Below, one piece after another: positions 19,805-30,700 of a stretch of DNA of 64,000 nt. Within the stretch, counting starts at the first letter, position 1, and each line of letters starts with the position of its first letter. The notes below the pieces were generated by a model. The model was not told the DNA's origin and made no database searches. It saw only the letters and a program-made list of their open reading frames with translations. The position numbers and the translations under genes are program-made. The DNA comes from Ophiostoma sp. CBS 140.51 (lineage: Eukaryota; Ascomycota; Sordariomycetes; Ophiostomatales; Ophiostomataceae). Location of the stretch: the NCBI GenBank assembly GCA_029298735.1, contig JANSLP010000056.1, forward strand, positions 87,402-151,401. Direction: 5' to 3'.

Positions 19805-22671
19805 GTGGCAAAGGATGGAAAGGGAGTTGAGCAGGAGGCTGGCGGGATGCCAGGCAGGTATCGAGTAAGAAGGACAAGTCGAGGAACGGGCAAGTCGGAA
19901 GGCAGGCCAGGGGTCGGGCAAGCTCTGGAAGGATATCAAAAAAGCGCCGAAAACAGGCGAATGCGCATGTGTCTATTTTATATTTTGAGACAAAATGAAA
20001 ATCATCAAGCAGCTCATCATTCTATTGATTTTTGAGGTCGTCCTATCTATGTCGTCAAGATTTCTGGCGCCGACTTGCACGGGGACAGTCCGTCCGTAGT
20101 CTGTGGAATTGTCGCCCCTTTCCTCTTGCACTGTGTTGATGCCAACTGCCGCTCTGGATTTCCTGTTACGCCTTGTTTTCTCCACGCCCGGTCGCCCTCT
20201 CCCCAGCTGACCCAGGCCTGACTGTATGTGTACCTGAATCGTTTCAGACAAGGACCCTTATCAAAATTTCAACATAAAGCGGAGGAGTTGCTGTGCACAT
20301 ATTTTTTCGTCGTCGTTTTTTCTTTTTCTTATTTCTCTCACGCTCTCCACAGGAGACAGCCTCATCTACAACGTGGATTAATATCAGATGCCACTACGGA
20401 CAGAATTGCTTATTTAGGAGAAAGAACGGACCATTGTGTGTCCACTTCACTTTTGCCGTTTTGGGGTATTTCTTCAGCCCAGGCCAGGAGAGTTCTCGAC
20501 TCTTGTGGTTTTGTGGCTCTTGCTTTTTATCCTCTCCAGTTTGTCTCCACTTTTTCGGTTGGCAACCGCCAATGAGGCAGGTCGAACCGATTAAGTTGGC
20601 ATACACACATTTCAATTTGTCTGCTACACTCACACAACAGATATCCCATGGAATCCATGGCATCCATGGCGACTTTGACGACAAAGAGCGGTCCGTGAGA
20701 GACAGAGCGGCGCAGGACAAACAGGGTCAGAAACGCAAAATGCCAGAGATGCCGAGAAATAGCGAGAGATCCCGGGGCATCCTTTTTAACGAGAACAAAA
20801 AATAGAATCAGAGAGAACGAAAAGAAGAGAAGAACTTTGAAATGCATCCAAAAGGGTCAAAAACAAGGAGTGATGACCACAGTGCGTGGCTTTTTGCCGT
20901 GAAAAGCGTGAAAAGCGTAAAAACTGCGGAAACGTGTGGCAGTGTGCGGTCGAGGACGGTCAGAATGGTCGAGAAGCGCCTCTCAACGGTGGTCCGTCTT
21001 GTGATGTGCACTTTCTCCTTGCACCTCCTTACACGGCAAGGGATATTTGTATTTTGAGAGTCTGGTTTCGTCTGTTAGTTTCTTAGCTCTGACGCCGTTG
21101 CATGCAGCTGCGTTGCACTCGCTGGAAAGCCTCCAGAGTTTTGCATTTCCTGGTGACTTTTGTGCTGGTTTCCAGTGTAATTTTACTGCATCTCGCTGGA
21201 CGATTCCGATTTCCGTTGGACTTCGGTTTCGTGATGGCGGGAGGCTGGGTCGGAGCCGCTGGCGGAAGGTTGCTAGCGACTCTGGGGCACAGACTCCGAG
21301 GGAACTGCGCGTGGATAAACGGCGCTTGGGAATCCATAATTGTCGAAGCCAGTCAGAATCGAGTCCCGTCCACACTGGCACTGTCCATCCACCGTCCAAT
21401 CCATGGCGGTCCTTTTCCCTCCACTTCCCGGCTCTCCACTTTTCATACTGTCCTGGAACTTCTCTTCTGTCGTTTTGTTTCCCAACATCGAATGCAGTTG
21501 TCTGTCCTCTTCTCCTCTCTCAAGCACTCCACTTCTGGCCTCGATCGCGCCACCAGCTCAACCAACCAATCACTCACCGACAAAACGGTTGCCAATGGGC
21601 CCATTCCGAGCGGCCCACCACCCATTCCCAGAAGGGGGCAACAGTCCCGGTTCCACCTCGACGCTCGACGAACGTGGAGGAGGTCGATTTGGTGCCGTTT
21701 TGTATGTATTTGGAGCAGGCGGCGTGAATGTGTGCGTCTGAGTGCGTGATAGTCGCCAACTTGGCAGCGTGTGCGTAGGAGTCGGTCTGAATGGGTCGTC
21801 TTTCGTCTTTCGTGGAGACCCTGTCGGATTCTTCCAGACTTCTCCCACCTTCTTTCTTCTCCAAGAGAAACCATCTTCCTTCTCACCTTCGCTCATCCTC
21901 TCTCACGCTAGCGCTATTTCTAAGCTCGCTCCTTTTCTCTTGTTTCTTTCTTTTTTTCTTTCTTTTCTTTTTGATCAGCCAACAAGGTTGCACCGATATG
22001 CAAAAGGAGGGGACCTTTAGGGGTCCTGAGGGCGGTCGGCGGTTTGAAGCGGTTGGGAGTGACTAGAGGTGACTAGAGCTTCTCCAGAAATAAAATAAAG
22101 GAAAATGGACAATAAAAAAAGCACCGGCGGCGACATCGATATCGCTTCTGCACGGGCCAGCGGCGGTCGTCATCGCGTCTTGGTCTTGTGCAAAGTTCGA
22201 GAAAGCGCCGCCCCCTCATTGCACATCGCAACTGCCCCCAAGTTTCCAAGTCCCCCACCTTGTCCATCCACTGTGTAGTGCCCCCTTGGAACCCCTCCAC
22301 CCCGCCAATGAGCTTCGCCGCATTACGTGAGAGCGGTTTGGTCACCCTGTTACCTTCCTTGACATACGTAGTTTCCTCTTCCGTCGCTCTGAGAGTGAGT
22401 CCCTCTTTCCTCAGTTTGAGTTCCTGTATCGGCCCTGCAGCTGCTACGACCCTGTCTGTTCGCGCCTTCCTCCCAAGACGAAGCACTACTCATTGTATGA
22501 TCGTTCCTGCCAATTGGGCCATTCTTTGCCATTGGACCCGTTTTTGTATCCCCTCTTGCCGTAGTTGCCATATTCCCTCTACTACGTCGCGCTTTCTCTG
22601 CTCATCCTGCACGTCTTCTGGGTCTTGTTTGCAAATGCCTGGCACGAAAAAGTGCGTCTCAAGCACACAAA
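19805..22671. other. 2.9-kb region without a supported gene
   Basis: Overlapping frames at 21047-21749 (226 and 215 codons) are open in several registers at once and carry no recognisable motif, so I do not call them genes. A two-copy 10-bp repeat (GTGACTAGAG) lies at 22059-22078. A poly-pyrimidine stretch is found at 21860-21975. Confidence 0.45.
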
Positions 22672-23445
22672 GTGCGGGGTAACTTGGTCCGTCCGGGTCC
22701 CGCCGACGGTGCTGCGCACTGTGCTCAACACGAGAGCACGGGGCCAGGCGACGCGCGACTGCCCGATAGGGGAAAGAGGGAAAAGAGAGAAAGAGTTCCT
22801 CTTTTTTTTTCTGAAGACAAGAGAGGAAAGGGCGACTTGGGCGCCATAGGATTAGTCGAGGCAGGCGTAGCTTGGTTAGCCGACCTGGGCGGGGCGCGTT
22901 GTGTAAGAGGGAAAGAACCAAGGACTAGGCGAGGGCGAAACTGGCGAAACTCAAGAAGAAAGAAGGGCAAAAAGGACAGAGGAAAGAGGAAAGAGCAACT
23001 CAGGTGCATGGGAATAGGAAAGAGCAAAGCACAAGAAACCGAGCAAAAGAGGAAGGAGTACCGACATAGCTCTCGGCCTGCCGTCTCCCCAACTCCCCCA
23101 GCTCTCCCCTCCTCTTTGTCTCATATTTTGTTTCCTCGTCCCTCTACCGCCTTTTTCTCCTTTCCTCTCTCCTCCTCTCTCCTCTCTTTTTCTTTTCTAC
23201 CCTTGCTCCCCTCCCTCTTGTTATATTCTGGCCATCCCCTCAATTCCTCTTCATTAATTTTCTTTCTCCCTTCCTTCTTCTGTATCTTCCTCTCACATTC
23301 TCTTCCCCCCATCTCATCGACGTTGATGCGTCTCTCACCTCGCACCAGCTCTTATCTTTATTCAAAGCTTCGGTTTTCTTCTTCTCCTCTTTCTCCTCCT
23401 CCTTTTTATACCCCTCGTGCGCTTTTCTCTTCCTCAGCACCCACC
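22672..23445 (+). promoter_or_regulatory. Probable katG promoter and C/T-rich leader
   Basis: The katG reading frame happens to be open upstream to 22672, but codon usage there is unlike the enzyme. From about 23080 to 23440 the + strand is almost pure C/T with little purine, typical of strong fungal promoters and leaders, and it ends with CACCATGG at the start codon. No defined transcription-factor site is claimed. Confidence 0.55.
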
Positions 23446-26400
23446 ATGGCCGAAGGCAAGTGTCCCGTCGTCCACAACGTCGCCGGCGGCGGCACCAAGA
23501 ACACCGACTGGTGGCCCGGCCAGCTGCGTCTGAACATCCTCCGCCAGCAGAACGAGGTCTCCAACCCCCTCGACCGCGATGCCGACTACCGCAAGGCCTT
23601 TGAGAGCCTCGACTACGCCCAGCTCAAGAAGGACATTGCTGCCGTCATGACCGACTCCCAGCCCTGGTGGCCCGCCGACTTTGGCCACTACGGCGGTCTC
23701 TTTGTCCGCATGGCCTGGCACAGCGCCGGCACTTACCGTGCCTTTGACGGCCGCGGTGGCGGTGGCCAGGGCCAGCAGCGCTTTGCTCCCCTCAACAGCT
23801 GGCCCGACAACGTCTCGCTTGACAAGGCCCGCCGTCTGCTGTGGCCCGTCAAGCAAAAGTACGGCCAGAAGATCTCCTGGGCCGATCTTCTGCTGCTGAC
23901 CGGCAACGTCGCCCTCGAGACCATGGGCTTCAAGACATTCGGTTTCTCCGGTGGCCGTGCCGACACCTGGGAGCCCGATCAAGCTACCTACTGGGGTGGT
24001 GAGCACTCGTGGTTGGGCAACGAAGTCCGTTACGCCGGTGCCGACCCCAAGGACCCCAAGGCCCACGCCGAGGGCCTCGAGACCCCCGTTGCTGCTGCCC
24101 ACATGGGTCTGATCTACGTCAACCCCGAGGGCCCTAACGGCAACCCCGACCCCATTGCCGCTGCTGAGGACATCCGTGTCACTTTCGGCCGCATGGCCAT
24201 GAACGATGAGGAGACCGTCGCCCTGATTGCTGGTGGCCACTCCTTTGGCAAGACCCACGGTGCTGCTGGCGGTGACCACCAGGGCCCCGAGCCCGAGGCT
24301 GCTGGCCTGGAGGCCCAGGGCTTGGGCTGGAAGGGCTCGTACGGCTCTGGTGTTGGCAAGGACGCCATCACCTCTGGTCTTGAGGTCATCTGGACCAAGA
24401 CCCCCACCCAGTGGAGCAACCAGTTCTTCGAGTACCTGTTTAAGTACGAGTGGGAGCTGACCAAGAGCCCCGGCGGCGCCAACCAGTGGGTGGCCAAGAC
24501 CGACGACCTCATCATCCCCGATGCCTTTGACCCCTCCAAGAAGCTCAAGCCCCGCATGCTCACCACCGATCTGTCGCTGCGCTTCGACCCGGTCTACGAG
24601 AAGATCTCGCGCCGCTTCCTCGCCAACCCCGACGAGTTCGCCGACGCTTTCGCGCGCGCCTGGTTCAAGCTGCTGCACCGTGACCTCGGCCCGGCCTCTC
24701 TCTACATTGGCCCTGAGGTCCCCAAGGAGCAGCTCCTGTGGCAGGACAACGTCCCGGCCGTCACCACCCCCGCCATTGACGCCGCCGACGTCGCCTCGCT
24801 CAAGAAGGCCATTCTGGCTTCGGGCGTCGCCCCCAACAAGCTGATCTCGGCTGCCTGGGCCTCCGCCTCGACCTTCCGTGGCTCCGACAAGCGTGGTGGT
24901 GCCAACGGTGGCCGCATCCGCCTGGCTCCTCAGAAGGACTGGGCCGTCAACAACCCGGCTCAGCTCGCCGAGGTCCTCAAGGCCCTCGAGGGTGTCCAGG
25001 CCGACTTTAACAAGTCGGCTGCCGGCGGCAAGCAGGTCTCCATCGCTGATCTCGTTGTCCTTGGTGGCTCTGCTGCCGTTGAGGCTGCTGCTAGCCAGTT
25101 CGCTGGCCAGGCCGTTACCGTGCCCTTCCTGCCCGGCCGTGGTGACGCCACCCTGGAGCAGACCGATGTCGAGTCGGCCGCTTTCCTCGAGCCCCAGGCC
25201 GATGGTTTCCGCAACTACGGCAAGTCCACGCCGCGCGCGCGCACCGAGGAGCTGCTGGTCGACCGTGCCCAGTTGCTGGGTCTGACGCCTCCTGAGCTGA
25301 CCGTCCTGGTCGGTGGTCTGCGTGTGCTCGACGTCAACTTTGACGGCTCGCGCACCGGTGTCTTCACCGACCGCCCCGGTGTCCTCAGCAACGACTTCTT
25401 CGTCAACCTGCTGGACATGGCCACTGCCTGGAAGCCCGCTTCTTCGGATGCCCACCCGGAGACCTACGTTGGCTACGACCGTGCCTCGGGCAAGGAGCGC
25501 TGGACCGCCTCGCGCGTCGACCTGGTCTTTGGCTCGCAGGCTGAGCTGCGCGCTCTGTCTGAGGTCTACGCCAGCGCCGACGGTGCTGCCAAGTTCGTCA
25601 AGGACTTTATTGCTGCCTGGACCAAGGTGATGAACGCGGACCGTTTTGACGTCAAGGTATGAAGGATATCACCACAACTTTCTGCCCTTTGCCCTTGATT
25701 TATGTTTTCGCCATCTTCCCTTTACACTTTTTCCCTCAAACTTCACTGTTTTGTGCAACGCTTGTCTTCCCCCTTTTTGCTTTTGCCTTTATCTTTTCAC
25801 CGAACTCGTTTCGTCAATCTCGTCTTTTCTTTATTCGTCATGGGCCACTTCTAGATTGCGTGGAAAGCTGGACTGCGACAGATGCACAAATGCGAATTAT
25901 CAGGCAGAACAAGAACATACAGACGGAGAGATACGAGGAGCAGTGTGTAGCAGGCGGCGGCCTGAAAACTCAAACCAAGAGACCAAGAGACGAAGAAACC
26001 AAAGTCAAAAAAAACCAAGATCAAAAAAATAACGTTCCAGAGTGGGAAATGTATCTATCTACCTTGGTAGAGTGCTCTTTTTTATCATCTCGAACAGAAA
26101 CCAGAAAAAAATTGTGCTTAATCTTTTTTTGGAAGAAGTGTCGCCCATGCACATGCACATGCACATGTCGTCTGTTTTGCACATTACTCACCTGGTTCTA
26201 CTGGTTACTGAGTCACCTCGTTCTGTTCTGTCCTGCGTTGTTCACCACTCCGTTTTGTTTACCACCCCTTTTTATTTGCTTCCTTTCGTCCATTATATCT
26301 TTGCTCGTTGCTGATCGCCCTAGGTTGGCTCCTCTTCCAAGTCCTCGTCTCCCGCTGCCCCCATTGCCCTACCTCACTCTCGTCTCTAAACGGTGTCGTC

Positions 26401-26700
26401 ACCCGATCCGGCCGTCTCAATCTCGCCCTCATCCGTTCTCGTCCTCGTCTTCCGTCTTCCGTCTCCTCCTTCGCCTCTCCCGCCTCCCGTCTCGTCCTCC
26501 TCCTTCTCGCCCTGTATATGTTTTCCTTCAAAAGTTTTCGTACATAAAGACTGACCCTTGATTACTTCCTTTCGCATCGCTCGCCACACCGACAGTCCAC
26601 TATCGACGGAACCACCCTGACCAACCGCGCCAAGCGCGCCGCCGACGAGACCGCCAGCGAGGCCGCCGCCGAGTACAAGCGCGGCCGTGCTTACACATAG
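23446..26700 (+). CDS. katG: Catalase-peroxidase KatG, with spliced C-terminal tail
   Basis: Bifunctional haem enzyme that dismutates H2O2 and has peroxidase activity. The main exon 23446-25656 encodes 737 residues, the usual KatG length. The start MAEGKCPVVHN matches intracellular fungal KatG; there is no signal peptide. The distal site is Arg88-Trp91-His92 (VRMAWHSAGTY). The covalent adduct partners for Trp91 are Tyr224 (HMGLIYVNPEGP) and Met250 (FGRMAMND). The proximal haem ligand is His265 (GGHSFGKTHG). The second, haem-free half is intact (to NADRFDVK). The frame can end two ways: reading on gives one Val then TGA at 25660-25662 (738 residues), or splicing at AAG|GTATGA to an exon at 26596-26700 adds 34 residues (771 in all). 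The tail exon has full coding bias and is phase-compatible. Which form dominates cannot be told here. Confidence 0.95.
25657..26595 (+). other. Long katG intron whose donor contains the usual stop codon
   Basis: The donor GTATGA holds the in-frame TGA of the unspliced form. The acceptor is CGACAG at 26590-26595, with a CTGAC-type branch site near 26550. At 939 nt it is the longest intron in the window. It is T/C-rich and carries a hexamer tract, (CATGCA)3.7, at 26146-26167. One frame inside it is open from 25659 to 26561 (300 codons), but its composition is that of a pyrimidine-rich intron. Confidence 0.7.
26596..26700 (+). other. katG alternative C-terminal exon (34 residues)
   Basis: It starts STIDGTTLTNRAKRAADE and ends EYKRGRAYT-stop. 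Nearly every codon ends in C or G, in sharp contrast to the T-rich flanks. It is rich in Ala, Glu and Arg and carries two basic clusters (KR and KRGR) 13 residues apart, resembling a bipartite nuclear-import signal. That function is inference only. A third possibility is that it is the last exon of a different, mostly unseen gene, but no other exon in frame was found upstream. Confidence 0.7.
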
Positions 26701-26704
26701 ATCT

Positions 26705-26725
26705 GAGCCGCCCGATAGGGGGCTC
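26705..26725 (+). repeat. Hairpin 1 after katG
   Basis: GAGCC(G)CCC pairs with GGGGGCTC around a GATA loop: eight pairs with one bulged G. It begins four bases after the tail-exon stop. Confidence 0.7.
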
Positions 26726-26732
26726 ACCATGA

Positions 26733-26750
26733 GCTGCCCGATTGGGCAGC
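26733..26750 (+). repeat. Hairpin 2 after katG
   Basis: GCTGCCC and GGGCAGC form seven perfect pairs around GATT. The sequence resembles hairpin 1 (shared GCCCGAT core), suggesting duplication of one element. Confidence 0.7.
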
Positions 26751-26762
26751 GTCAAGGCTCTC

Positions 26763-26787
26763 GGGAAGCTTGACAAACAAGCTTCCC
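26763..26787 (+). repeat. Hairpin 3 after katG
   Basis: GGGAAGCTTG and CAAGCTTCCC form ten perfect pairs around ACAAA; TCAA upstream and TTGA downstream could extend the stem past a bulge. Confidence 0.75.
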
Positions 26788-26876
26788 TTGATGGCCCCCT
26801 CGGAACTTATGATGGTGACGTGGCAACGACTGTCTGTTTTTCTGTTTTCTCCTTTCTTTGATTTTCAAAAAAAAGG

Positions 26877-26900
26877 ACGGCGGGTGAATAGCCTCGCCGT
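26877..26900 (+). repeat. Hairpin 4 after katG
   Basis: ACGGCG (26877-26882) and CGCCGT (26895-26900) around a 12-base loop, just after an A8 run. Weaker than the preceding three. Confidence 0.5.
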
Positions 26901-26999
26901 GGGAAAATTGTTGTTGTTTTTTCATGTTGATGTTGTTTGATGTTTTTATGTTAGCAACCTAGCCAGAGGCATGCGTGCAGGTTCTGCCTTCGTGCAGGC

Positions 27000-27700
27000 C
27001 GCCCATGCCACTAAATCTGATAAATTTTGAAATACTTCTCAACTACTAAAGCTTATGATCTGTATGTCGTGAAAACCCATAGAGTGTGGACGATTAGTTA
27101 TCACCAAATAGCAGGCTTGCATGGCGACAGTAGATGTTCCCATGTGAAGGCTCATCTCATATCAATATGTGAAGGCATAGGCACTGCACTGGTTCTACAA
27201 TGACGAATGACAATAAAAGTTTCATTCATGATGTGTATTCATAATGTTCATCTTTGTGAGGATATATTGTTTTGTTTTGTATTTTGTGTTTATTTACATT
27301 CTATCTCATTAAATGATTTTATTCCCAAAATATTTTATTAAAATCCAATTCTTAATTTCCTTTCTACGAAATATTAGAAAATAAAACTTCATTTAAAAAC
27401 AGTTCATTTGAATCATAAACACCAAACGTTTAAAAAAATCAGCATAAAGTAAAGCCATGATAAAGTAAAGCCATGATTTGATTCACGTTTTCATGATGCA
27501 TCGCAGCCTGCCCAAGTCAAGCCACAATAAGCCTCATTGTGCTGTCTTCTTCCATTCCTTCTAGAAGGCTAGGCAGATTTGATCTCTGTACTTTCACACT
27601 TCCAATTGCAAATGCAGGTTGTTGTTCAATTCAATTGCAGGGGAAATTATTACCACGTATTTTTGCATAATACGACGCTGCACTCTCTCTTTCTGTGAGG
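27000..27700. other. AT-rich island
   Basis: Marked drop in G+C compared with both flanks and no open frames of note. It contains a perfect two-copy 16-bp tandem repeat (ATAAAGTAAAGCCATG, 27444-27475). It may be a decayed mobile element or simply non-coding DNA; no terminal repeats were identified. Confidence 0.45.
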
Positions 27701-30700
27701 TGTGTGTATGAGATAACGGGAGGAGAGGGGTGGAATGGAGAGGGGGCCCTCTTTTTTCACGGAGATGCCGAGATGGGGGCTTGTGCAACAAAATTGGGGT
27801 CAACACTACGACGTACTACAACACAGACTTGTAAAGTTGTCCACTCCATGAGCCACGAGACAAGAGTGAATGCGATTGAAGCTGAAATGGAAGCTGTGGA
27901 AGGGGAGGAGAATACAAAGAAGGGTGGTAGGAGGCCGAACATGAGGAGAAAACAAAAACCTCAAAACAAAGAGCAAATTGACGCGAGGGATAAACGGCAG
28001 CGGCCAAGACGAGTCTGTTCGGTTCCGAGACAAGAAGTTGGACAGCAGTCTGCCTGTCCGCCACTCCATTACCGCAGCTTCAACAAACTTGCATGCAGGT
28101 GCAGATAAAAGTGCAGACCGAGTAAGATCCGTGTAGGCTTTCGAGCAGATGTATTCTGTCCTCTGCTTTTGTTCTGTCATCTGCCATCGCTAGCGCGGCG
28201 ACTGAAGGGGCTGGATGGGAATCTGGGAAATTTGGGAGATGAGCTTCATCTACTGCATCGCCGATTGTGGTATGGCCCTTTTCGCTTCTTTTTCGCTTGG
28301 GTCCTGTCTGTCAAAAGCCAAGAACAACAGAACGAGAAGGGCCAGCGTTATGGGGCGTGTTGACTCTTCTTTCTGTCCACTCTCAATCTTCTCTCTTCTC
28401 AACAATTCTTTCCTCTTGACAGCGTGGGATAAAAAAGAATCAAAAGAGGAGCTCTCGCGAAAATACAAGATTGTGAAGACTGAAAAAAAAGAAAGATGCA
28501 CCCGAAAAGAGACGGGCTGCACAAAAATGGAGTAGAATTAAAGAAGTCCTGGAAGACGGAGGTGTGCCGATGCACTGACAGGGGCCGCACGGGGAAAAAG
28601 ATTTAGCAGGGACAGAAAGACCTTCTGGAAGCATTTTGGAAGCCTTCTGGAAAGCTGGAAGCAGATGCAAGGGATTCCGTGCGTATCAAGTCCACTCTTT
28701 GGGGTCTTCCTCTTGCACCACGTTCACACCACGTTCACACCACAACTGGCAGTGTCGTGCTACATTGACCCCGTGCTGCCCTCTTGTCCTCTTGTCGTGT
28801 TGTTTTGTTGTCTTCCTTGCCTCCCTTGTCTTCTTGTCCCTGTCTCACGGTGTGCCCAAATTGTACGTTTGACACTCTTTGTGTTTCCCCAGCCACAATT
28901 TCAGAGAGCTGATGGAGACAGCTGGAGACCACCGAATACAAGGCTGTCGGTGCCTATGATGAGAACCTCGCGTGTCATTGGGCGATCATCTCGGCCGTTC
29001 TCTTTTCTTTTTCTTCTCTCTTGACCATGTCCTGTTCATCATTTTTCATCCCTTTACCCACACCAGGTTTGGCAAGTGTCTGGGTGAGGGGAAGCCATGG
29101 AAAAGCGTGAAAAAGGGGCGATCATGGTCTGGGAGCCCGCTGCCCGTCCTTGCTCTTGCTTTTGCCTTTGCCGCTTTGTTGTTTGTGCGCGCGGCACGCG
29201 GTTGTTTGTGCGGGTGCAGTGCAGGTGCGGATGCGGATGCATCGATGACATTTCATTTTGAGTGATTGATGAGTTGGAGAACACTACTGTCTGTTTGTTC
29301 TAGTTGATTTCTAGTTGGTTTCCACGTCGCCTGTCGACACCTTCTTTTGACTAGCTGCGACCCTCTTCGGAGACGGTTCCGCATCCATTATGACGAGGCA
29401 AACACGATAAGGCAAAGTGTGATGGAGAATGCGCTGAAAGTGCAATCCCCGATGCTGCAGCTAGGCGCATTTGTCGAGATGTCGACAGACGGTCGACGTC
29501 GACGATGAGAGTTAGAAGTCACTGTATCTCTCAGAATCCTTCTTTCCCTCTATTTTGACCCACCTGTATCAAACTTGTTGCCGTCGCGCATTGCATTTCT
29601 TCTTTTGGCTTTTGTTTTGGTGGAGATTAGTACACCACCAAACAGCTGCAAAGCAGAACGCTTGATACGAGAAATGATAAGAACTGGGCTTCCCTAAATG
29701 ATACTTAGATGATACGGAGTAGGCAGTGTAGCATCTGAGGTAAGAGAGAGAAAGGGCATGATCTGAATGACGAACGATGAAAGGGTCAAGATGATGTTCA
29801 CTGCTCTTTCCTTTTACTGTTTTGTTGATGCAACAAGTATTCATCGCGGCGTGAGAGAAGGAAAGAGAGACCAACAGAGTGTGGGTGCGAGGGTCGCTTT
29901 CGACAGGGGCAGAAGAGGAAGGAACGAACGAAGAGCAGGGGTAGGAAGGAGCATGGGCAGCATGAGGAAAGAATCTCCACTTTGCCCATTTTTCCTGGAC
30001 CACACTCAAACGGAAGGAAGCAGAATGGAAGGAAAAGAAGGAGGGAAAGAACAATCGTGAGAAGCCCCACCCAGCCCACACAGGCCAGGCAACGCATGCA
30101 ACGCACACGCCCCCTTTCCCCCATCTCCGCTCTCACGTTTTTCGCGAAGGAAAGGAAGGAGCGCAGGAGAGGGGAAAGAAGCGCCCCATTCTTTCCTTCG
30201 AGAAGGTCTATCGAAGGCGCACGGCGCACTCTTCTTCCCTTTTTGGCCTTGTATTGTTGTACTTTTTTGTCCCTTTTTGTTTGTCCCTGTCCCCTCTTCC
30301 CAGCCTCCATCAACACCATTCTCACGCCAACGCAACAACCTCAAACGCCGGCGGTGCATCTGCCTATTGCATATTACGTCGTAGTGTCATTCTGTCGTCC
30401 ACTTACAGCCGTAGTGTGCCCAGCGGCGGAGAGAAAGAGACAAAAAGAGGGGAACGGACGGCGATGCTCACAAAAGAGACGAAATTGCTTCTTTCGTTTC
30501 TCGTAAAAATAACAGCAGAAGCTACTTCAAACAGCGTCATCTGTCATCAGCCTAGACGAAACAGGCTTTCGGCCGTCGACTTTGACGGAGACCACACCGT
30601 ATTTGTTTACGCCGCGGTGTGTGTGGATGAGGCTAAAGAAAAAAGTAAAAAAAAGTGACAAGTGAAGATGGGGAAAAGGGAAAAGAGAAGCGAAAGCTGA

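Noticed and set aside
21047..21749. Overlapping 215- and 226-codon frames
   Set aside because: Two or three registers are open at once, with no bias favouring any of them and no recognisable motif.
22672..23445. Upstream extension of the katG frame (258 codons)
   Set aside because: Codon use and composition are those of a C/T-rich leader; MAEGKCPVVHN at 23446 matches known KatG starts.
23434..25455. 673-codon open frame on the - strand
   Set aside because: Antisense shadow of katG, same reason.
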